DNA from: Thermus neutrinimicus
Lineage (GTDB): Bacteria; Deinococcota; Deinococci; Deinococcales; Thermaceae
Direction of reading: 5' to 3'
Length of the DNA stretch: 36,985 nt
NCBI RefSeq assembly: GCF_022760955.1
Contig: NZ_JAKTNU010000017.1
Location: forward strand, 1-36,985
Numbering within the stretch: the stretch's first letter is position 1; every line of letters begins with the position of its first letter. Positions 24,309 to 33,038 of the stretch are shown here, piece by piece. The translations under genes were made by a program, and so were the position numbers. The notes under the pieces are model-generated. The model saw only the letters and a list, made by a program, of their open reading frames with translations, was not told the origin of the DNA and searched no databases.

Positions 24309-25616
24309 CTAACCTACGGGAAGCTCCATGCGGCCCTTACCCCTAAGGACCGCCTCCACCAGGCTCATGGGGCAGAAGGGGCCGCACATGCTACAGGCCT
24401 TGGTCTTGGAGCCCCGCTCCTCCTTGAGGCGGCGGGCCTCCTCGGGAAAGAGGCAGAGGGCAAACTGGCCTTCCCAGTCCAGGCGGTAGCGGGCCTCGGA
24501 CATGCGGCGGTTTTGCTCCAGGGCCCTGGGGTTCCCCCGGGCCACGTCGGCGGCATGGGCGGCGATCCTGAAGGCGATCACCCCCTCCTTCACGTGCTCC
24601 GGGGTGGGGAGGCCCAGGTGCTCCGCCGGGGTCAGGTAGCAGAGCATATCCGCCCCCATCCAGCCCGCCAAGGCCCCGCCGATGGCCCCGGCGATGTGGT
24701 CAAAGCCAGCGGCGGTATCCACGGGAAGCATGCCCAGGATGTAGAAGGGGGCATGGCCCGTGAGCTTCTTCTGGATTTGCACGTTGGCGGCCACCTCGTT
24801 AAGAGAGATGTGCCCCGGGCCCTCCACCATGGCCTGCACCCCCGCCCGGCGGGCCCTTTCCACCAGTTCCCCGATGGTGAGGAGCTCGGCGATCTGGGCC
24901 CGGTCGGTGCTGTCCGCCAGGGAACCGGGCCTGAGGCCATCTCCTAAGGAGAGGGTCACGTCGTAGGTACGGGCGATGTCCAAGAGGTCATCAAAGCGGG
25001 CATAAAGGGGGTTCTCCTCTCCCCGGTGGAGCATCCAGGCGGCGAGAAGCCCTCCGCCTCGGCTCACGATCCCCGTGGTCCGGGGGGTGTTCCGGTAGAC
25101 CTCCAGGTTCCTCAGGGTAACCCCCGCGTGCACGGTGATGTAGTCCACCCCCTGCCGCCCGTGCTCCTCTATGACCCCAAAAAGGTCGTCCGCGGACATG
25201 TCGAAGAAGCTTTTCCTCTTGGCGGCGCGGAACTCCGCCTCGTAGATGGGCACGGTGCCCAAGGGGACCGTGGCCACCTCGAGGATCCGCTCCCTTATGG
25301 CCCTCAGGTCTCCCCCGGTGGAGAGGTCCATGATGGTGTCCGCCCCGTACTGGATGGCCACCCGGGCCTTTTCCACCTCCTCCTCGGGGTTTACGTAGTC
25401 GTAGGAGGTGCCCAGGTTGGCGTTCACCTTCACGCTAAGCCCCTCCCCAATCCCCTTGAAGTCCTTAAGGGTGCGGTGGTTGGGGTTCCGGGGAATCACG
25501 ATCCGCCCCGCGGCCACCCCCTCCCGCACCACTTCTGGGGAAACCCCCTCCTTTTCCGCCACGTAGGCCATCTCCTCGGTGACGATGCCTTTTCTTGCCG
25601 CTTCCAGCTGGGTCAT
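24309..25616 (-). CDS. thiC: Phosphomethylpyrimidine synthase (radical SAM ThiC)
   Basis: Converts aminoimidazole ribotide to HMP-P by a radical SAM reaction. This is the short ThiC type (435 aa) without the long N-terminal extension of E. coli ThiC. Visible marks include [72 protein letters not shown] and [17 protein letters not shown]. The C-terminal cluster motif is Cys408, Cys411 and Cys415 in [11 protein letters not shown], spaced CX2CX3C rather than the CX2CX4C of the long form. The ATG at 25616 overlaps the thiO stop (ATGA); an apparent extension to 25856 lies within thiO and is spurious. Confidence 0.95.
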   Translation of the reverse strand: MTQLEAARKGIVTEEMAYVAEKEGVSPEVVREGVAAGRIVIPRNPNHRTLKDFKGIGEGLSVKVNANLGTSYDYVNPEEEVEKARVAIQYGADTIMDLSTGGDLRAIRERILEVATVPLGTVPIYEAEFRAAKRKSFFDMSADDLFGVIEEHGRQGVDYITVHAGVTLRNLEVYRNTPRTTGIVSRGGGLLAAWMLHRGEENPLYARFDDLLDIARTYDVTLSLGDGLRPGSLADSTDRAQIAELLTIGELVERARRAGVQAMVEGPGHISLNEVAANVQIQKKLTGHAPFYILGMLPVDTAAGFDHIAGAIGGALAGWMGADMLCYLTPAEHLGLPTPEHVKEGVIAFRIAAHAADVARGNPRALEQNRRMSEARYRLDWEGQFALCLFPEEARRLKEERGSKTKACSMCGPFCPMSLVEAVLRGKGRMELPVG

Positions 25617-26563
25617 GGTTCTACCCCCATAAGTTCCAGAATCCTCTTCGCTGTCCACGGAGCCAGGAGGACCCCGTTCCTCCCGTGGCCCACCGCCGCA
25701 TAGATTCCTTCCTGTACCTCCCCCACAAAAAGCTCCCCCGCGGGCCGAAGGCCCCAAAGGGCCTCCCGCAACCGGGCCCCTTCCAGGAGGGGAAAGCGCT
25801 CGTGGGCGTAATCGGCAAGCCACCTGAGCCCAAAGAGGTCCACCCCAGGAGCCCACCCCTCGCGCCCCGTGGCCCCCACGTACACCCCGCCCTCCCGCGG
25901 AAGGAGGTAACCCTCCCCGGCAAAAAGGGGCTGGGGGGGCTGGGCCTCAGGAGGTCCCACCAGGACCAGGGCCTCCCCCTTTAGGGGGCGCACCCTAAGA
26001 CCGAACCGCCCTCCCCACGCCCCCACGGCCAGGAGGATGCGGGGGGCCTCGAGGGAAAAGGCTCCCTCCTCCCCCCGCCCATGGACCCGTCCCGGCTCCA
26101 CCCGTTCCACCTCGGCCAGGACCAAGGGGGTGTCCATGGCGGCCAAGGCCCTTAACAGGGCCTCCCTTAGCCTTCCGGGATGCACATAACCCCCGGGGAA
26201 GGTGCGTGCGCCCCTTGCCCCCCGCACCGGATAGGAGAGGGGTTCTCCCGCTCCCCAGGCTTCCTGTTCCCCATGGGATAGGGCCACCACCTGGGTACCG
26301 GAAAAGCCTGCTTCCACCTCCAGGTCCAGGCCCCTAAGCTCAGCAAGAAGCCCCGGGTAGGACTCCAGGCCCAAGAGGGCCGCCTCCAGCACCTCCCCGG
26401 AAAGCCCCTCGGGGTAGGGGGCCAGCATCCCTGCGCTGGCCAGGGTGGCCGCCCCCTCCTTGCCGGCATCCAGCAGGAGGACGTTCAGGCCCCGCTTCCT
26501 CAGCTCGTAGGCAGCCAGGGCCCCGATGATCCCTGCCCCCACCACGATGGCGTCCGCCTTCAC
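25613..26563 (-). CDS. thiO: Glycine oxidase ThiO
   Basis: FAD oxidase that turns glycine into dehydroglycine for assembly of the thiamin thiazole ring. The 316-aa D-amino-acid-oxidase-type protein starts with the FAD-binding [30 protein letters not shown], then [57 protein letters not shown] and the terminal [11 protein letters not shown] and [18 protein letters not shown]. It overlaps thiG by 4 nt and thiC by 4 nt. An oxygen-dependent ThiO instead of the anaerobic ThiH fits an aerobe. Confidence 0.93.
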   Translation of the reverse strand: MKADAIVVGAGIIGALAAYELRKRGLNVLLLDAGKEGAATLASAGMLAPYPEGLSGEVLEAALLGLESYPGLLAELRGLDLEVEAGFSGTQVVALSHGEQEAWGAGEPLSYPVRGARGARTFPGGYVHPGRLREALLRALAAMDTPLVLAEVERVEPGRVHGRGEEGAFSLEAPRILLAVGAWGGRFGLRVRPLKGEALVLVGPPEAQPPQPLFAGEGYLLPREGGVYVGATGREGWAPGVDLFGLRWLADYAHERFPLLEGARLREALWGLRPAGELFVGEVQEGIYAAVGHGRNGVLLAPWTAKRILELMGVEP

Positions 26564-27345
26564 CGCTTTTGCCCTCCCAAAGGCACGCCCTCGGTGGGGC
26601 TCGAGGGGCTTGCCCCCTCCCTGGGGCGCATGGGCCCCGCCAGGTACGCCCTCCTTCCCGCCTCCACCGCCAAGCGGAAGGCCTCGGCCATGGCCACGGG
26701 GTCTTCCGCCTCGGCGATAGCGGTGTTCACCAAAACCGCTTCCAGGCCCATCTCCATCACCTCTGCCGCATGGGAGGGCAGGCCAAGCCCCGCATCCACC
26801 ACCACCGGGGGCAGGGAAGCCTTTTCCCGGGCAAAGAGCTCCAAAAGGGCCCGGGTCTTAACCCCCCAGCCCGAACCGATGGGGGCCGCCAGGGGCATGA
26901 CCGTGGCCGTGCCCAGCGCCGCCAGCCTTTTGGCCAGGACCAGGTCGGGCCCGATGTAGGGAAGAACCACAAAACCCTCTTCCAACAGCCTCTCCGCCGC
27001 CCTCAGGGTCTCCACGGGGTCGGGAAGGAGGTAGGTAGGGTCGGGGATCGCCTCCAGCTTCACCCACCGTTCCCCGGTGAGGACCCGGCCCAGGCGGGCA
27101 ATCCTTAGGGCCTCCTCCGCGGTCTTGGCCCCGGCGGTGTTGGGCAGAAGCCTGACCCCCTCCAAGGCCTCCAAAAGCCCCACGTGCCCGGGCATCTTGG
27201 CCTCCACCCGGCGGATGGCCACGGTGACCACCTCCGCCCCTGAAGCCCTTACGGCCTCCCGCATCACCCCAAAGTCCTTGAACTTACCCGAACCCAGGAT
27301 GAGGCGGCTTTTCAGCTCGGTATCCCCTACCTTCCAGGTGTCCAT
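26560..27345 (-). CDS. thiG: Thiazole synthase
   Basis: TIM-barrel enzyme that builds the thiazole phosphate from deoxyxylulose-5-phosphate, dehydroglycine and ThiS thiocarboxylate. The 261-aa protein has [12 protein letters not shown] at the N-terminus, [29 protein letters not shown], the Schiff-base lysine in [42 protein letters not shown] and [20 protein letters not shown]. It is directly preceded by thiS (no gap) and overlaps thiO. The C-terminal tail ([15 protein letters not shown]) is variable. Confidence 0.95.
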   Translation of the reverse strand: MDTWKVGDTELKSRLILGSGKFKDFGVMREAVRASGAEVVTVAIRRVEAKMPGHVGLLEALEGVRLLPNTAGAKTAEEALRIARLGRVLTGERWVKLEAIPDPTYLLPDPVETLRAAERLLEEGFVVLPYIGPDLVLAKRLAALGTATVMPLAAPIGSGWGVKTRALLELFAREKASLPPVVVDAGLGLPSHAAEVMEMGLEAVLVNTAIAEAEDPVAMAEAFRLAVEAGRRAYLAGPMRPREGASPSSPTEGVPLGGQKR

Positions 27346-27540
27346 CTAGCCTCCTTGCATCAGAGCCACCACCTCCACCACATCCCCTTCCTCTAGGACG
27401 TGGTGGGGAAGCTCCCACACCGGATAGGCCTCCTCGTTGAGGAGGACCGCCACCCGGGATAGCTCCACGCCCAGTTCCTCCAAGACCTCCTTAAGCGTCT
27501 TCCCCTCCAAAGGCTTGGCCTCGCCGTTAAGCCACACCAT
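27346..27540 (-). CDS. thiS: Sulfur carrier protein ThiS
   Basis: A 64-aa ubiquitin-like carrier whose C-terminal Gly-Gly is adenylated and thiocarboxylated to deliver sulfur to ThiG. Visible are VWLNGEAKPLEGKTLKEVLEELG, AVLLNEEAYP and the end EEGDVVEVVALMQGG. The ATG at 27540 lies inside the last codons of thiE (14-nt overlap), so translation is coupled. No thiF-like activating enzyme is in the window. Confidence 0.93.
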   Translation of the reverse strand: MVWLNGEAKPLEGKTLKEVLEELGVELSRVAVLLNEEAYPVWELPHHVLEEGDVVEVVALMQGG

Positions 27541-28168
27541 AGAGCTTCTCCCGAAAGGCCTGGGCCGCCTTCTCGGGGTCCTCGGCGTCCAAAATGGCCC
27601 GCACCACCACGATGCGGCGCGCCCCAGCCTCCAAGACCTCCCCCAGGTTCTCCAGGGTGATGCCGCCGATGGCGTACCAGGGCTTCTCCCCCAAATTTTC
27701 CCTGGCCCATCGCACATAGGCCAAGCCCGCTGCCGGCCTACCCGGCTTGGTGGGGGTTTCCCACACCGGGCCTATGGAGAGGTAGTCCACGCCTTCCTCG
27801 AGGGCCTTTAGAGCCTGCTCGGCGGCGTGGGTGGAGCGGCCCACCATCCCCTGGAAGAAGCGCCGGGCCTCCCCGGGGGTGAGGTCCCCCTGGCCCAGGT
27901 GCACCCCGTCCGCCCCCAGAAGGGCCGCCAGATCAGGCCGGTCGTTGAGGAAGAAGGGAACCCCGTACCGCCGGGCCAGGGACAACATCCTCTCCCCCAG
28001 GTCCAGGGTGGGCCTGGCCTCCCAGTCCTTTGCCCGAAGTTGCAAAACCTCCACCCCCCCTGCCAAGGCCCTTTCCGTGCGGTCCAAGGTCACCTCCAGG
28101 GACCAGCCGGGCCTGGGGGTCACCACCAGATAGAGCCTTCCCAGCAAGCTTTCACCTCCCCGCCGCAT
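27527..28168 (-). CDS. thiE: Thiamin-phosphate synthase
   Basis: Joins HMP-PP and thiazole phosphate into thiamin phosphate. The 213-aa TIM barrel has GVEVLQLRAKDW, PFFLNDRPDLAALLGADGVHLGQGDL, GRSTHAAEQALKALEEGVDYLSIGPVWETPTK and WYAIGGITLEN. I chose ATG 28168 with GGAGGG 4 nt upstream, because a hairpin of the riboswitch expression platform covers that Shine-Dalgarno sequence. A TTG at 28147 with a stronger GGAGGTGA is an alternative start seven codons later. It is first in the operon thiE-thiS-thiG-thiO-thiC-thiD. Confidence 0.93.
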   Translation of the reverse strand: MRRGGESLLGRLYLVVTPRPGWSLEVTLDRTERALAGGVEVLQLRAKDWEARPTLDLGERMLSLARRYGVPFFLNDRPDLAALLGADGVHLGQGDLTPGEARRFFQGMVGRSTHAAEQALKALEEGVDYLSIGPVWETPTKPGRPAAGLAYVRWARENLGEKPWYAIGGITLENLGEVLEAGARRIVVVRAILDAEDPEKAAQAFREKLYGVA

Positions 28169-28248
28169 GCGCCCTCCGGGTAAGGCCCGGGGTCCAGGGC
28201 CCACGCGGCCTGGGGAGAGATTCGGTTTGTAGGGGGATTCCTCCGCAT

Positions 28249-28341
28249 AGGCTTCCCTCCGCCGGCATTACCCGGATCAGGTTCTAAGGGTTGCTGGGAG
28301 AAACCCAGCTCTCAGCCCCTCCATTGGGGCACCCCTAGCCT
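28249..28341 (-). promoter_or_regulatory. TPP (THI-box) riboswitch
   Basis: On the minus strand the leader holds all conserved aptamer parts in order: AGGGGTGCC, GGGGCTGAGAG, ACCCTTAGAACCTGATC, GGGTAATGCC and GGAGGGAA. P1 forms from AGGCT (28337-28341) and AGCCT (28249-28253). Downstream, two hairpins that exclude each other are possible: 28184-28201 (GGCCC/GGGCC) and 28176-28190 (CCGGG/CCCGG), the latter touching the thiE Shine-Dalgarno sequence. No U-tract is present, so control is probably at translation. Confidence 0.92.
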
Positions 28342-28350
28342 GTCCCTTCC

Positions 28351-28356
28351 ACTATA
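28351..28356 (-). promoter_or_regulatory. -10 element of the thi operon
   Basis: TATAGT on the minus strand; the start would be 7-9 nt downstream, a few nucleotides before riboswitch helix P1. No good -35 hexamer is seen. Confidence 0.55.
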
Positions 28357-28404
28357 GCATGCGGGGCTCTCGGAAACCCAGCCTGAGGAGAGGGGCATAT
28401 ACCC

Positions 28405-28434
28405 TTGACTTTCACACACTCAATGGTATATTAT
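28405..28434 (+). promoter_or_regulatory. Promoter of the sulfate-assimilation operon
   Basis: -35 TTGACT (28405-28410), then -10 TATATT (28427-28432, 16-bp spacer) or TATTAT (28429-28434, 18-bp spacer). The AT-rich box stands out in the divergent thi-sir region. The transcript would have a leader of about 35 nt before sir. Confidence 0.75.
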
Positions 28435-28472
28435 GCCGGACAACCCCCCGGGGAGGGGGAAAAGGAGGCAGG

Positions 28473-30209
28473 ATGGCAGGACTCAGCACGGAGGTCGAGG
28501 CCGAAGTCCAGTATTTGGAGGCCATGATCGCCCGCCTCGAGGCGGGGGAGGAAGACCCCGAGGACTTCCGGCTCTATCGCCTGAAAAACGGTATCTACGG
28601 TATTCGGGGAAGGCCTGAACACCATATGGTGCGCATCAAACTCCCCGTAGGCCGGGTAAGCCCGGAAGCCCTAAGGGTTCTAGCAGAGGTGGCGGAGCGG
28701 TATACGGAAAACCGCCTGGCCCACGTAACTACCCGGCAAGCGGTGCAGCTTCACCACGTGCACCGAAGGAACGTACCCCACGTCCTCCGGGCCGTAAACG
28801 GGGTGGGCCTCACTACCCGGGAAGCCTGCGGCCACTCCATCCGGGCCATCACCTGCTGCCCGTACGCCGGGGTTTCCCCCGAGGAACCCTTTGACGTGAC
28901 CCCTTACGCCGAGGCCACCTACCGCTACTTCCTCCGCCACCCCGTGGGGCAGAACCTGCCCCGCAAGTTCAAGATCGCCTTTGAGGGATGCGCCACCGAC
29001 CACGCCCGCACCCCTATCCACGACATCGGAGCGGTGGCGGCGGTGGAAGGGGGCCAAAGGGGCTTTCGCCTCTACGTGGGCGGGGGCTTGGGGGCGGTTC
29101 CCATGAGCGCCGAACTTCTGGAACCCTTTACCCCGGAAGAGGACCTCCTGCCCACCCTCCTGGCCATCCTTCGCCTCTTTGACCGCCATGGCAACCGCAA
29201 GGTCCTGACCCAGGCCCGGCTTAAGTTCCTGGTGAGGAAGTGGGGCATCGCCGCCTTCCGGGAAGCGGTGCGGGAGGAAAGGCGGATCGTGAAGCTCACC
29301 GCCAGCGGGGAGGACCTCGAGGCCTGGAACCCCGCCGCCTGGAGCCAGGAGCCAGCTCCCCAACCACCCTCCCCCCCCAGGAAGCCCTTCTCCTTCACTC
29401 CGGGGTTTGACGAGTGGCGCCGCAACAACCTCTTCCGCCAGAAGCAGGCAGGTTTCTACACGGTAACCGTCCGCCTACCCCTGGGGGATATCACGCCCGA
29501 GGGCCTCAGGGCCCTGGCGAAGATCGCCGAAACCTATGCTGGGGAGGTAAGAAGCGCCATCAGCCAGAATTTCCTCCTCCGCTTCGTGCCGGAAGAGGCT
29601 TTGGGAGGGCTTTATGAGGCCCTTCTGGAAGCGGGCCTCGCCCATCCCCAGGCCCACACCATCCTGGACATCACCCGTTGCCCGGGGGCGGATACCTGCA
29701 ACCTGGCCATCACCCACTCCCGGGGCCTGGCCCAGGCCCTGGAATCCCATCTCCTGGACCTTCCCTTAATCCAGGACCCGGGGGTGCGGCCCATCAGCCT
29801 TAAGATCTCCGGCTGCCCCAACTCCTGCGGCCAGCATCCTATCGCCGACATCGGTTTCTACGGCTCAAGCCGCAAGGTGGGGGAAAGGGAGGTACCCCAT
29901 TACACCCTCCTCCTGGGCGGGCGCACCCGGGAAGGCGAGGCCCGCTTCGGCCAGGTAGTGGCCCGCATCCCCGCCCGGCGCGCACCCGAGGCGGTGGAAC
30001 GGATCCTGAGGCGCTACCAGGAGGAGCGACTGCAGAACGAAAGCTTCCAGGCCTTTTTGGACCGGGTAGGGGCTGCTTCCTTCAAGCCCCTCCTGGAGGA
30101 CCTCCAGGGTATTCCCCCTTACGAGGAGGCCCCGGAGTTCTACCAGGATCTAGGAGCCGATGGGCAGGATTTCCGGGTCCAGCTAGGCCACGGGGAATGC
30201 GCAGTCTGA
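28473..30209 (+). CDS. sir: Ferredoxin-type sulfite reductase (siroheme, 4Fe-4S)
   Basis: Six-electron reduction of sulfite to sulfide. The 578-aa protein has the two-fold repeat of the nitrite/sulfite reductase family: parasite-like N-terminal half with VRIKLPVG, HVTTRQAVQLHHV and GVGLTTREACGHSIRAITCCPYAG, and C-terminal half with the coupled siroheme/[4Fe-4S] ligands Cys403 and Cys409 (TRCPGADTCNLAITHS) and Cys448 and Cys452 (SGCPNSCGQHPIADIGFYG). Nitrite reductase is the alternative in the same family; the neighbours cysH and sat make sulfite reductase far more likely. No flavoprotein subunit is present, so ferredoxin is the likely donor. The ATG at 28473 follows AAAGGAGG. Confidence 0.9.
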   Translation: MAGLSTEVEAEVQYLEAMIARLEAGEEDPEDFRLYRLKNGIYGIRGRPEHHMVRIKLPVGRVSPEALRVLAEVAERYTENRLAHVTTRQAVQLHHVHRRNVPHVLRAVNGVGLTTREACGHSIRAITCCPYAGVSPEEPFDVTPYAEATYRYFLRHPVGQNLPRKFKIAFEGCATDHARTPIHDIGAVAAVEGGQRGFRLYVGGGLGAVPMSAELLEPFTPEEDLLPTLLAILRLFDRHGNRKVLTQARLKFLVRKWGIAAFREAVREERRIVKLTASGEDLEAWNPAAWSQEPAPQPPSPPRKPFSFTPGFDEWRRNNLFRQKQAGFYTVTVRLPLGDITPEGLRALAKIAETYAGEVRSAISQNFLLRFVPEEALGGLYEALLEAGLAHPQAHTILDITRCPGADTCNLAITHSRGLAQALESHLLDLPLIQDPGVRPISLKISGCPNSCGQHPIADIGFYGSSRKVGEREVPHYTLLLGGRTREGEARFGQVVARIPARRAPEAVERILRRYQEERLQNESFQAFLDRVGAASFKPLLEDLQGIPPYEEAPEFYQDLGADGQDFRVQLGHGECAV

Positions 30210-30226
30210 GAACCTTGGGAGGGAGG

Positions 30227-30985
30227 ATGCGGATCGCTTACGCCGGTCTGCGTAGGAAGGAGGAGTTCCGGATTTTGGCGGAGAAACTGGGGCTTACCCC
30301 CCTACTTTTTCCCGTACAGACCACGGAGAAGGTGCCGGTGCCCGAATACCGGGATCACCTCCGGCGCCTGGCGGAAGGGGTAGACCTCCTGGTGGCCACC
30401 ACCGGGGTGGGGGTGAAGGACCTCCTGGAGGGCGGCCGGGCCTTAGAGCTCACCCTACAGGAGCCCCTGAAAAGGGCCCACCGCCTGGCTCGAGGAACCA
30501 AGGCCGCCCGGACCCTGAGGGAACTTGGCCTCCCTCCCCATGGAGTAGGGGACGGGACCAGCGCAAGCCTCCTTCCCCTGCTTCCCCAGGGACAGGGGAT
30601 AGCCGCCCTTCAGCTCTACGGCAAGCCCCTGCCCCTGCTGGAAAAAGCCCTGGAGGAGAGGGGCTACCTGGTTCTTCCCCTCATGTCCTACCGCCATCTC
30701 CCGGACCCCGAGGGCATCCGCCGCTTGGAAAACGCCATCCTCGCGGGCGAGGTGGATGCGGTGGCCTTCGTGGCCGCCATCCAGGTGGAGTTCCTGTTTG
30801 AGGGAGCCGCGGATCCTTATGCCTTAGGGCAGGCCTTGAACGGGAAAGTAAAGGCTCTGGCCGTGGGCCGGGTCACCGCAGATGCCTTAAAGGAGTGGGG
30901 AGTCCCACCCTTTTACGTGGACGAGCAGGAACGGCTAGGAAGCATGCTCCAGGGTTTCTTACGCCTGTGCCGGGAGGTGGTATGA
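30227..30985 (+). CDS. hemD: Uroporphyrinogen-III synthase
   Basis: Cyclises hydroxymethylbilane to uroporphyrinogen III, the branch point to haem and siroheme. HemD is poorly conserved; recognisable parts are the start RIAYAGLRRKEEFRILAEKLG, LLVATTGVGVKDLLEGG, the hinge region GTKAARTLRELGLPPHGVGDGTS, LYGKPLPLLEKALEERGYLVLPLMSYRH, VDAVAFVAAIQVEFLFEGA and KALAVGRVTADALKEWGV. Length 252 aa is normal. I chose ATG 30227, preceded by GGGAGG. It lies 17 nt after sir and its stop overlaps the next start (ATGA at 30982-30985). Its place inside the sulfur operon suggests supply of siroheme precursor. Confidence 0.88.
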   Translation: MRIAYAGLRRKEEFRILAEKLGLTPLLFPVQTTEKVPVPEYRDHLRRLAEGVDLLVATTGVGVKDLLEGGRALELTLQEPLKRAHRLARGTKAARTLRELGLPPHGVGDGTSASLLPLLPQGQGIAALQLYGKPLPLLEKALEERGYLVLPLMSYRHLPDPEGIRRLENAILAGEVDAVAFVAAIQVEFLFEGAADPYALGQALNGKVKALAVGRVTADALKEWGVPPFYVDEQERLGSMLQGFLRLCREVV

Positions 30986-31632
30986 CCTACTTTCCCCTCA
31001 TGCTGGACCTGCGGGATAGGCCCGTCCTCTTCATCGCCGGCGGGCCGGAAACAGAGGTCAAGCTCAAGGCTCTCCTCGAGGCCCAAGCCCGGATCACCGT
31101 CCTTGCCGAGGAGGACCATTGGAACCTGGCGGACCTGGCCAAGGAGGGGAGGGTCCGCTGGCTTCCCCGAGGCTACCGGGAAGGGGACCTCGAGGGCTTC
31201 TTCCTGGTGGTAAGCCATCCCCGGGACAAGGGGATCCACCCCCAGGTCAAGGCGGAAGCGGAAAGGCGAAGGGTATTCCTGGTGGCGGTGGACGACCCGG
31301 AAAACGCCTCCGCCATCCTCCCCGCCGTGGTGCGAAGGGGAGAGTTGGTGGTGGCCCTCTCCACCTCCGGCGCGGCCCCTGCCCTGGCGGTGCGCCTGAA
31401 GGAGCGCCTCCTCCGGCTTTTGGACCCGGAGTACGGGGAACTCGTAGCCTACCTGCGCCGCCTTAGGCCCAGGATAGCGGCAGTCCCCTCCTTTGCAGAG
31501 CGCAGACGGCTTTGGTACCGAATCGTGGACCTGGCTTTAGGGGAACTGGACCGGGATCCGGAGGCAGGTCTGGCCCGGGCCGAGGAAAAGGTGGAGGAAG
31601 TGCTTGCGGAGGTCCAGCCATGGACAAGGTGA
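30982..31632 (+). CDS. sirC: Precorrin-2 dehydrogenase (siroheme synthesis)
   Basis: NAD-dependent oxidation of precorrin-2 to sirohydrochlorin. The 216-aa protein has the short Rossmann start FPLMLDLRDRPVLFIAGGPETEVKLKALLEA, in which the usual GGGxVA-x-RK is changed to AGGPETEVKLK, then FFLVVSHPRD, VAVDDPENASAILPAVVRRGELVVALSTSGAAPALAVRLKERL and a C-terminal helical dimer region. It matches CysG-B/Met8/SirC-type proteins without a methyltransferase domain. It may also insert iron; no separate ferrochelatase (SirB/CbiX) is in the window. The ATG at 30982 overlaps the hemD stop by 4 nt, and its own end overlaps cysH by 13 nt. Confidence 0.88.
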   Translation: MTYFPLMLDLRDRPVLFIAGGPETEVKLKALLEAQARITVLAEEDHWNLADLAKEGRVRWLPRGYREGDLEGFFLVVSHPRDKGIHPQVKAEAERRRVFLVAVDDPENASAILPAVVRRGELVVALSTSGAAPALAVRLKERLLRLLDPEYGELVAYLRRLRPRIAAVPSFAERRRLWYRIVDLALGELDRDPEAGLARAEEKVEEVLAEVQPWTR

Positions 31633-32288
31633 AAAGTGCCAAGACCTTCATCCAGGAAGCATTAGCGGAAGGCCAGAAGCCCTGCTTCACGTGCAGTTTT
31701 CAAGCAGAGGACTTGGTGGTCCTCCATCTCCTTTTGGAAGAGAAACCCGACGTCCCCGTCGTCTTCCTGGACACCGGCTACCACTTCCCGGAGGTCTACG
31801 CCTACCGGGATGCCCTAAAGGAAAGGCTTGGCTTTCGGCTCGTAAACCTCACCCCAAGCCTTTCCAGGGAGGAGCAGGAGCGCCTTTACGGGAGGCTCTA
31901 CGAGACCGACCCCAGCCGCTGCTGCCAGATCCGCAAGGTGGAGCCCCTCTTTCAGGCCCTCGAGGGCTACGATACCTGGTTCACGGGACTCAGGCGGGAG
32001 CAGTCCCCCACCCGGGCCCACCTCAAGCCCGTGGAAGAAGCAATTCTCCATAGCGGCCACCGCCTGAAAAAGGTAAGCCCCCTTTACGACTGGACCCTTA
32101 AAGAGGTCTTCGCCTACCTGGCCGTGGCCGGTCTTCCCTACCTTCCCCTTTACGACCAGGGTTACCTCTCCATCGGCTGCGCTCCCTGCACGGCCAAGCC
32201 CCTGGACCCTCAGGACCCTCGCTCTGGTCGCTGGACAGGCAAGGGCAAGCTGGAGTGCGGCATCCATCTTCACGGCAAGGAGGGGTAG
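31620..32288 (+). CDS. cysH: Assimilatory adenylylsulfate (APS) reductase
   Basis: Thioredoxin-dependent reduction of APS to sulfite. The 222-aa protein has FSFQAEDLVV-like CSFQAEDLVVLHLL, VFLDTGYHFPEVYAYRD, and the four [4Fe-4S] cysteines Cys101-Cys102 (RCCQIRKVEPL) and Cys187/Cys190 (GCAPCTAKP). Their presence marks APS rather than PAPS specificity, which agrees with the absence of APS kinase here. The catalytic Cys213 is in LECGIHLHG. The ATG at 31620 overlaps the previous gene by 13 nt. Confidence 0.93.
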   Translation: MDKVKSAKTFIQEALAEGQKPCFTCSFQAEDLVVLHLLLEEKPDVPVVFLDTGYHFPEVYAYRDALKERLGFRLVNLTPSLSREEQERLYGRLYETDPSRCCQIRKVEPLFQALEGYDTWFTGLRREQSPTRAHLKPVEEAILHSGHRLKKVSPLYDWTLKEVFAYLAVAGLPYLPLYDQGYLSIGCAPCTAKPLDPQDPRSGRWTGKGKLECGIHLHGKEG

Positions 32289-32291
32289 GGG

Positions 32292-33038
32292 ATGGCCTTC
32301 CTCTTGGGCTTCCTCATCGCCTTCGCCATCGGGGTCACCGGGGTAGGGGCTGGCACGGTAACCACCCCCCTGCTCATCCTGGCCCTGGGCCTACCCCCCG
32401 AGGTGGCGGTGGGCACGGCCCTCCTCTTTGGTTTTTTGGTAAAGATTCCCGCCGGAACCGTTTACCTCCTGCGGGACCAGGTGGCGGGGAGGGCCTTGGG
32501 GCTTTTGCTCCTGGGGGGCCTGCCGGGCGTTTTTCTGGGCAGCCTCCTTCTGTCCCACCTCAGGGGGGCAAGGGATCTGGTCCTCCTCCTGGTGGGGTTT
32601 ACCTTGCTTCTATCCGCTGGGTTAGGGCTTTACCGTAGCCTCACCAACCGCCAGCCTGGGAGTAGGAGGGAGAGGCTTTGGCTCCTGCCGCTTGGGGGGT
32701 TTGGCATTGGCCTCGAGGTGGGCTTTTCCTCCGCAGGAGGTGGGGCCTTGGGCACCCTTCTCCTCCTCTACGCCACCCGGCTTTCCCCGCAGCAGGTGGT
32801 GGGCACGGACATCCTCTATGGTCTAACCCTGGCCCTGGTGGGGGGAGGGGTTCACCTGCACTTCGGCCAGGTGGCCCCAGGGATCCTCCTGCCCCTAAGC
32901 ATGGGTGGGATGCTGGGGGCCGCTTTGGGAGCTCTCCTGGCCACCAAGGTGCCCAAGGAACCCTTCCGGGTGGCCCTCCTCCTCTGGCTCCTCTTCATCG
33001 GGGCCCAGCTGGTCTGGCGGGGGGCGGCCCATGGCTAA
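32292..33038 (+). CDS. TSUP-family (TauE/SafE) membrane transporter
   Basis: Integral membrane protein of 248 aa with about eight hydrophobic segments and the two-fold TSUP repeat: GVTGVGAGTVTTPLLILALGLPPEVAVGTALLFG in the first half and VGFSSAGGGALGTLLLLYATRLSPQQVVGTDILYG in the second. TSUP proteins move sulfite, sulfonates or other sulfur anions, often outward. Its place between cysH and cobA in a sulfate-assimilation operon suggests transport of sulfate, sulfite or sulfide; direction cannot be decided. The ATG at 32292 follows GGGGTAGGGG; the stop overlaps the cobA start by 8 nt. Confidence 0.9.
   Translation: MAFLLGFLIAFAIGVTGVGAGTVTTPLLILALGLPPEVAVGTALLFGFLVKIPAGTVYLLRDQVAGRALGLLLLGGLPGVFLGSLLLSHLRGARDLVLLLVGFTLLLSAGLGLYRSLTNRQPGSRRERLWLLPLGGFGIGLEVGFSSAGGGALGTLLLLYATRLSPQQVVGTDILYGLTLALVGGGVHLHFGQVAPGILLPLSMGGMLGAALGALLATKVPKEPFRVALLLWLLFIGAQLVWRGAAHG

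Noticed and set aside
25617-25856. N-terminal extension of thiC by 80 residues
   Set aside because: It lies wholly inside thiO and is Gly/Arg-rich shadow sequence; ATG 25616 gives the family N-terminus and an ATGA overlap.
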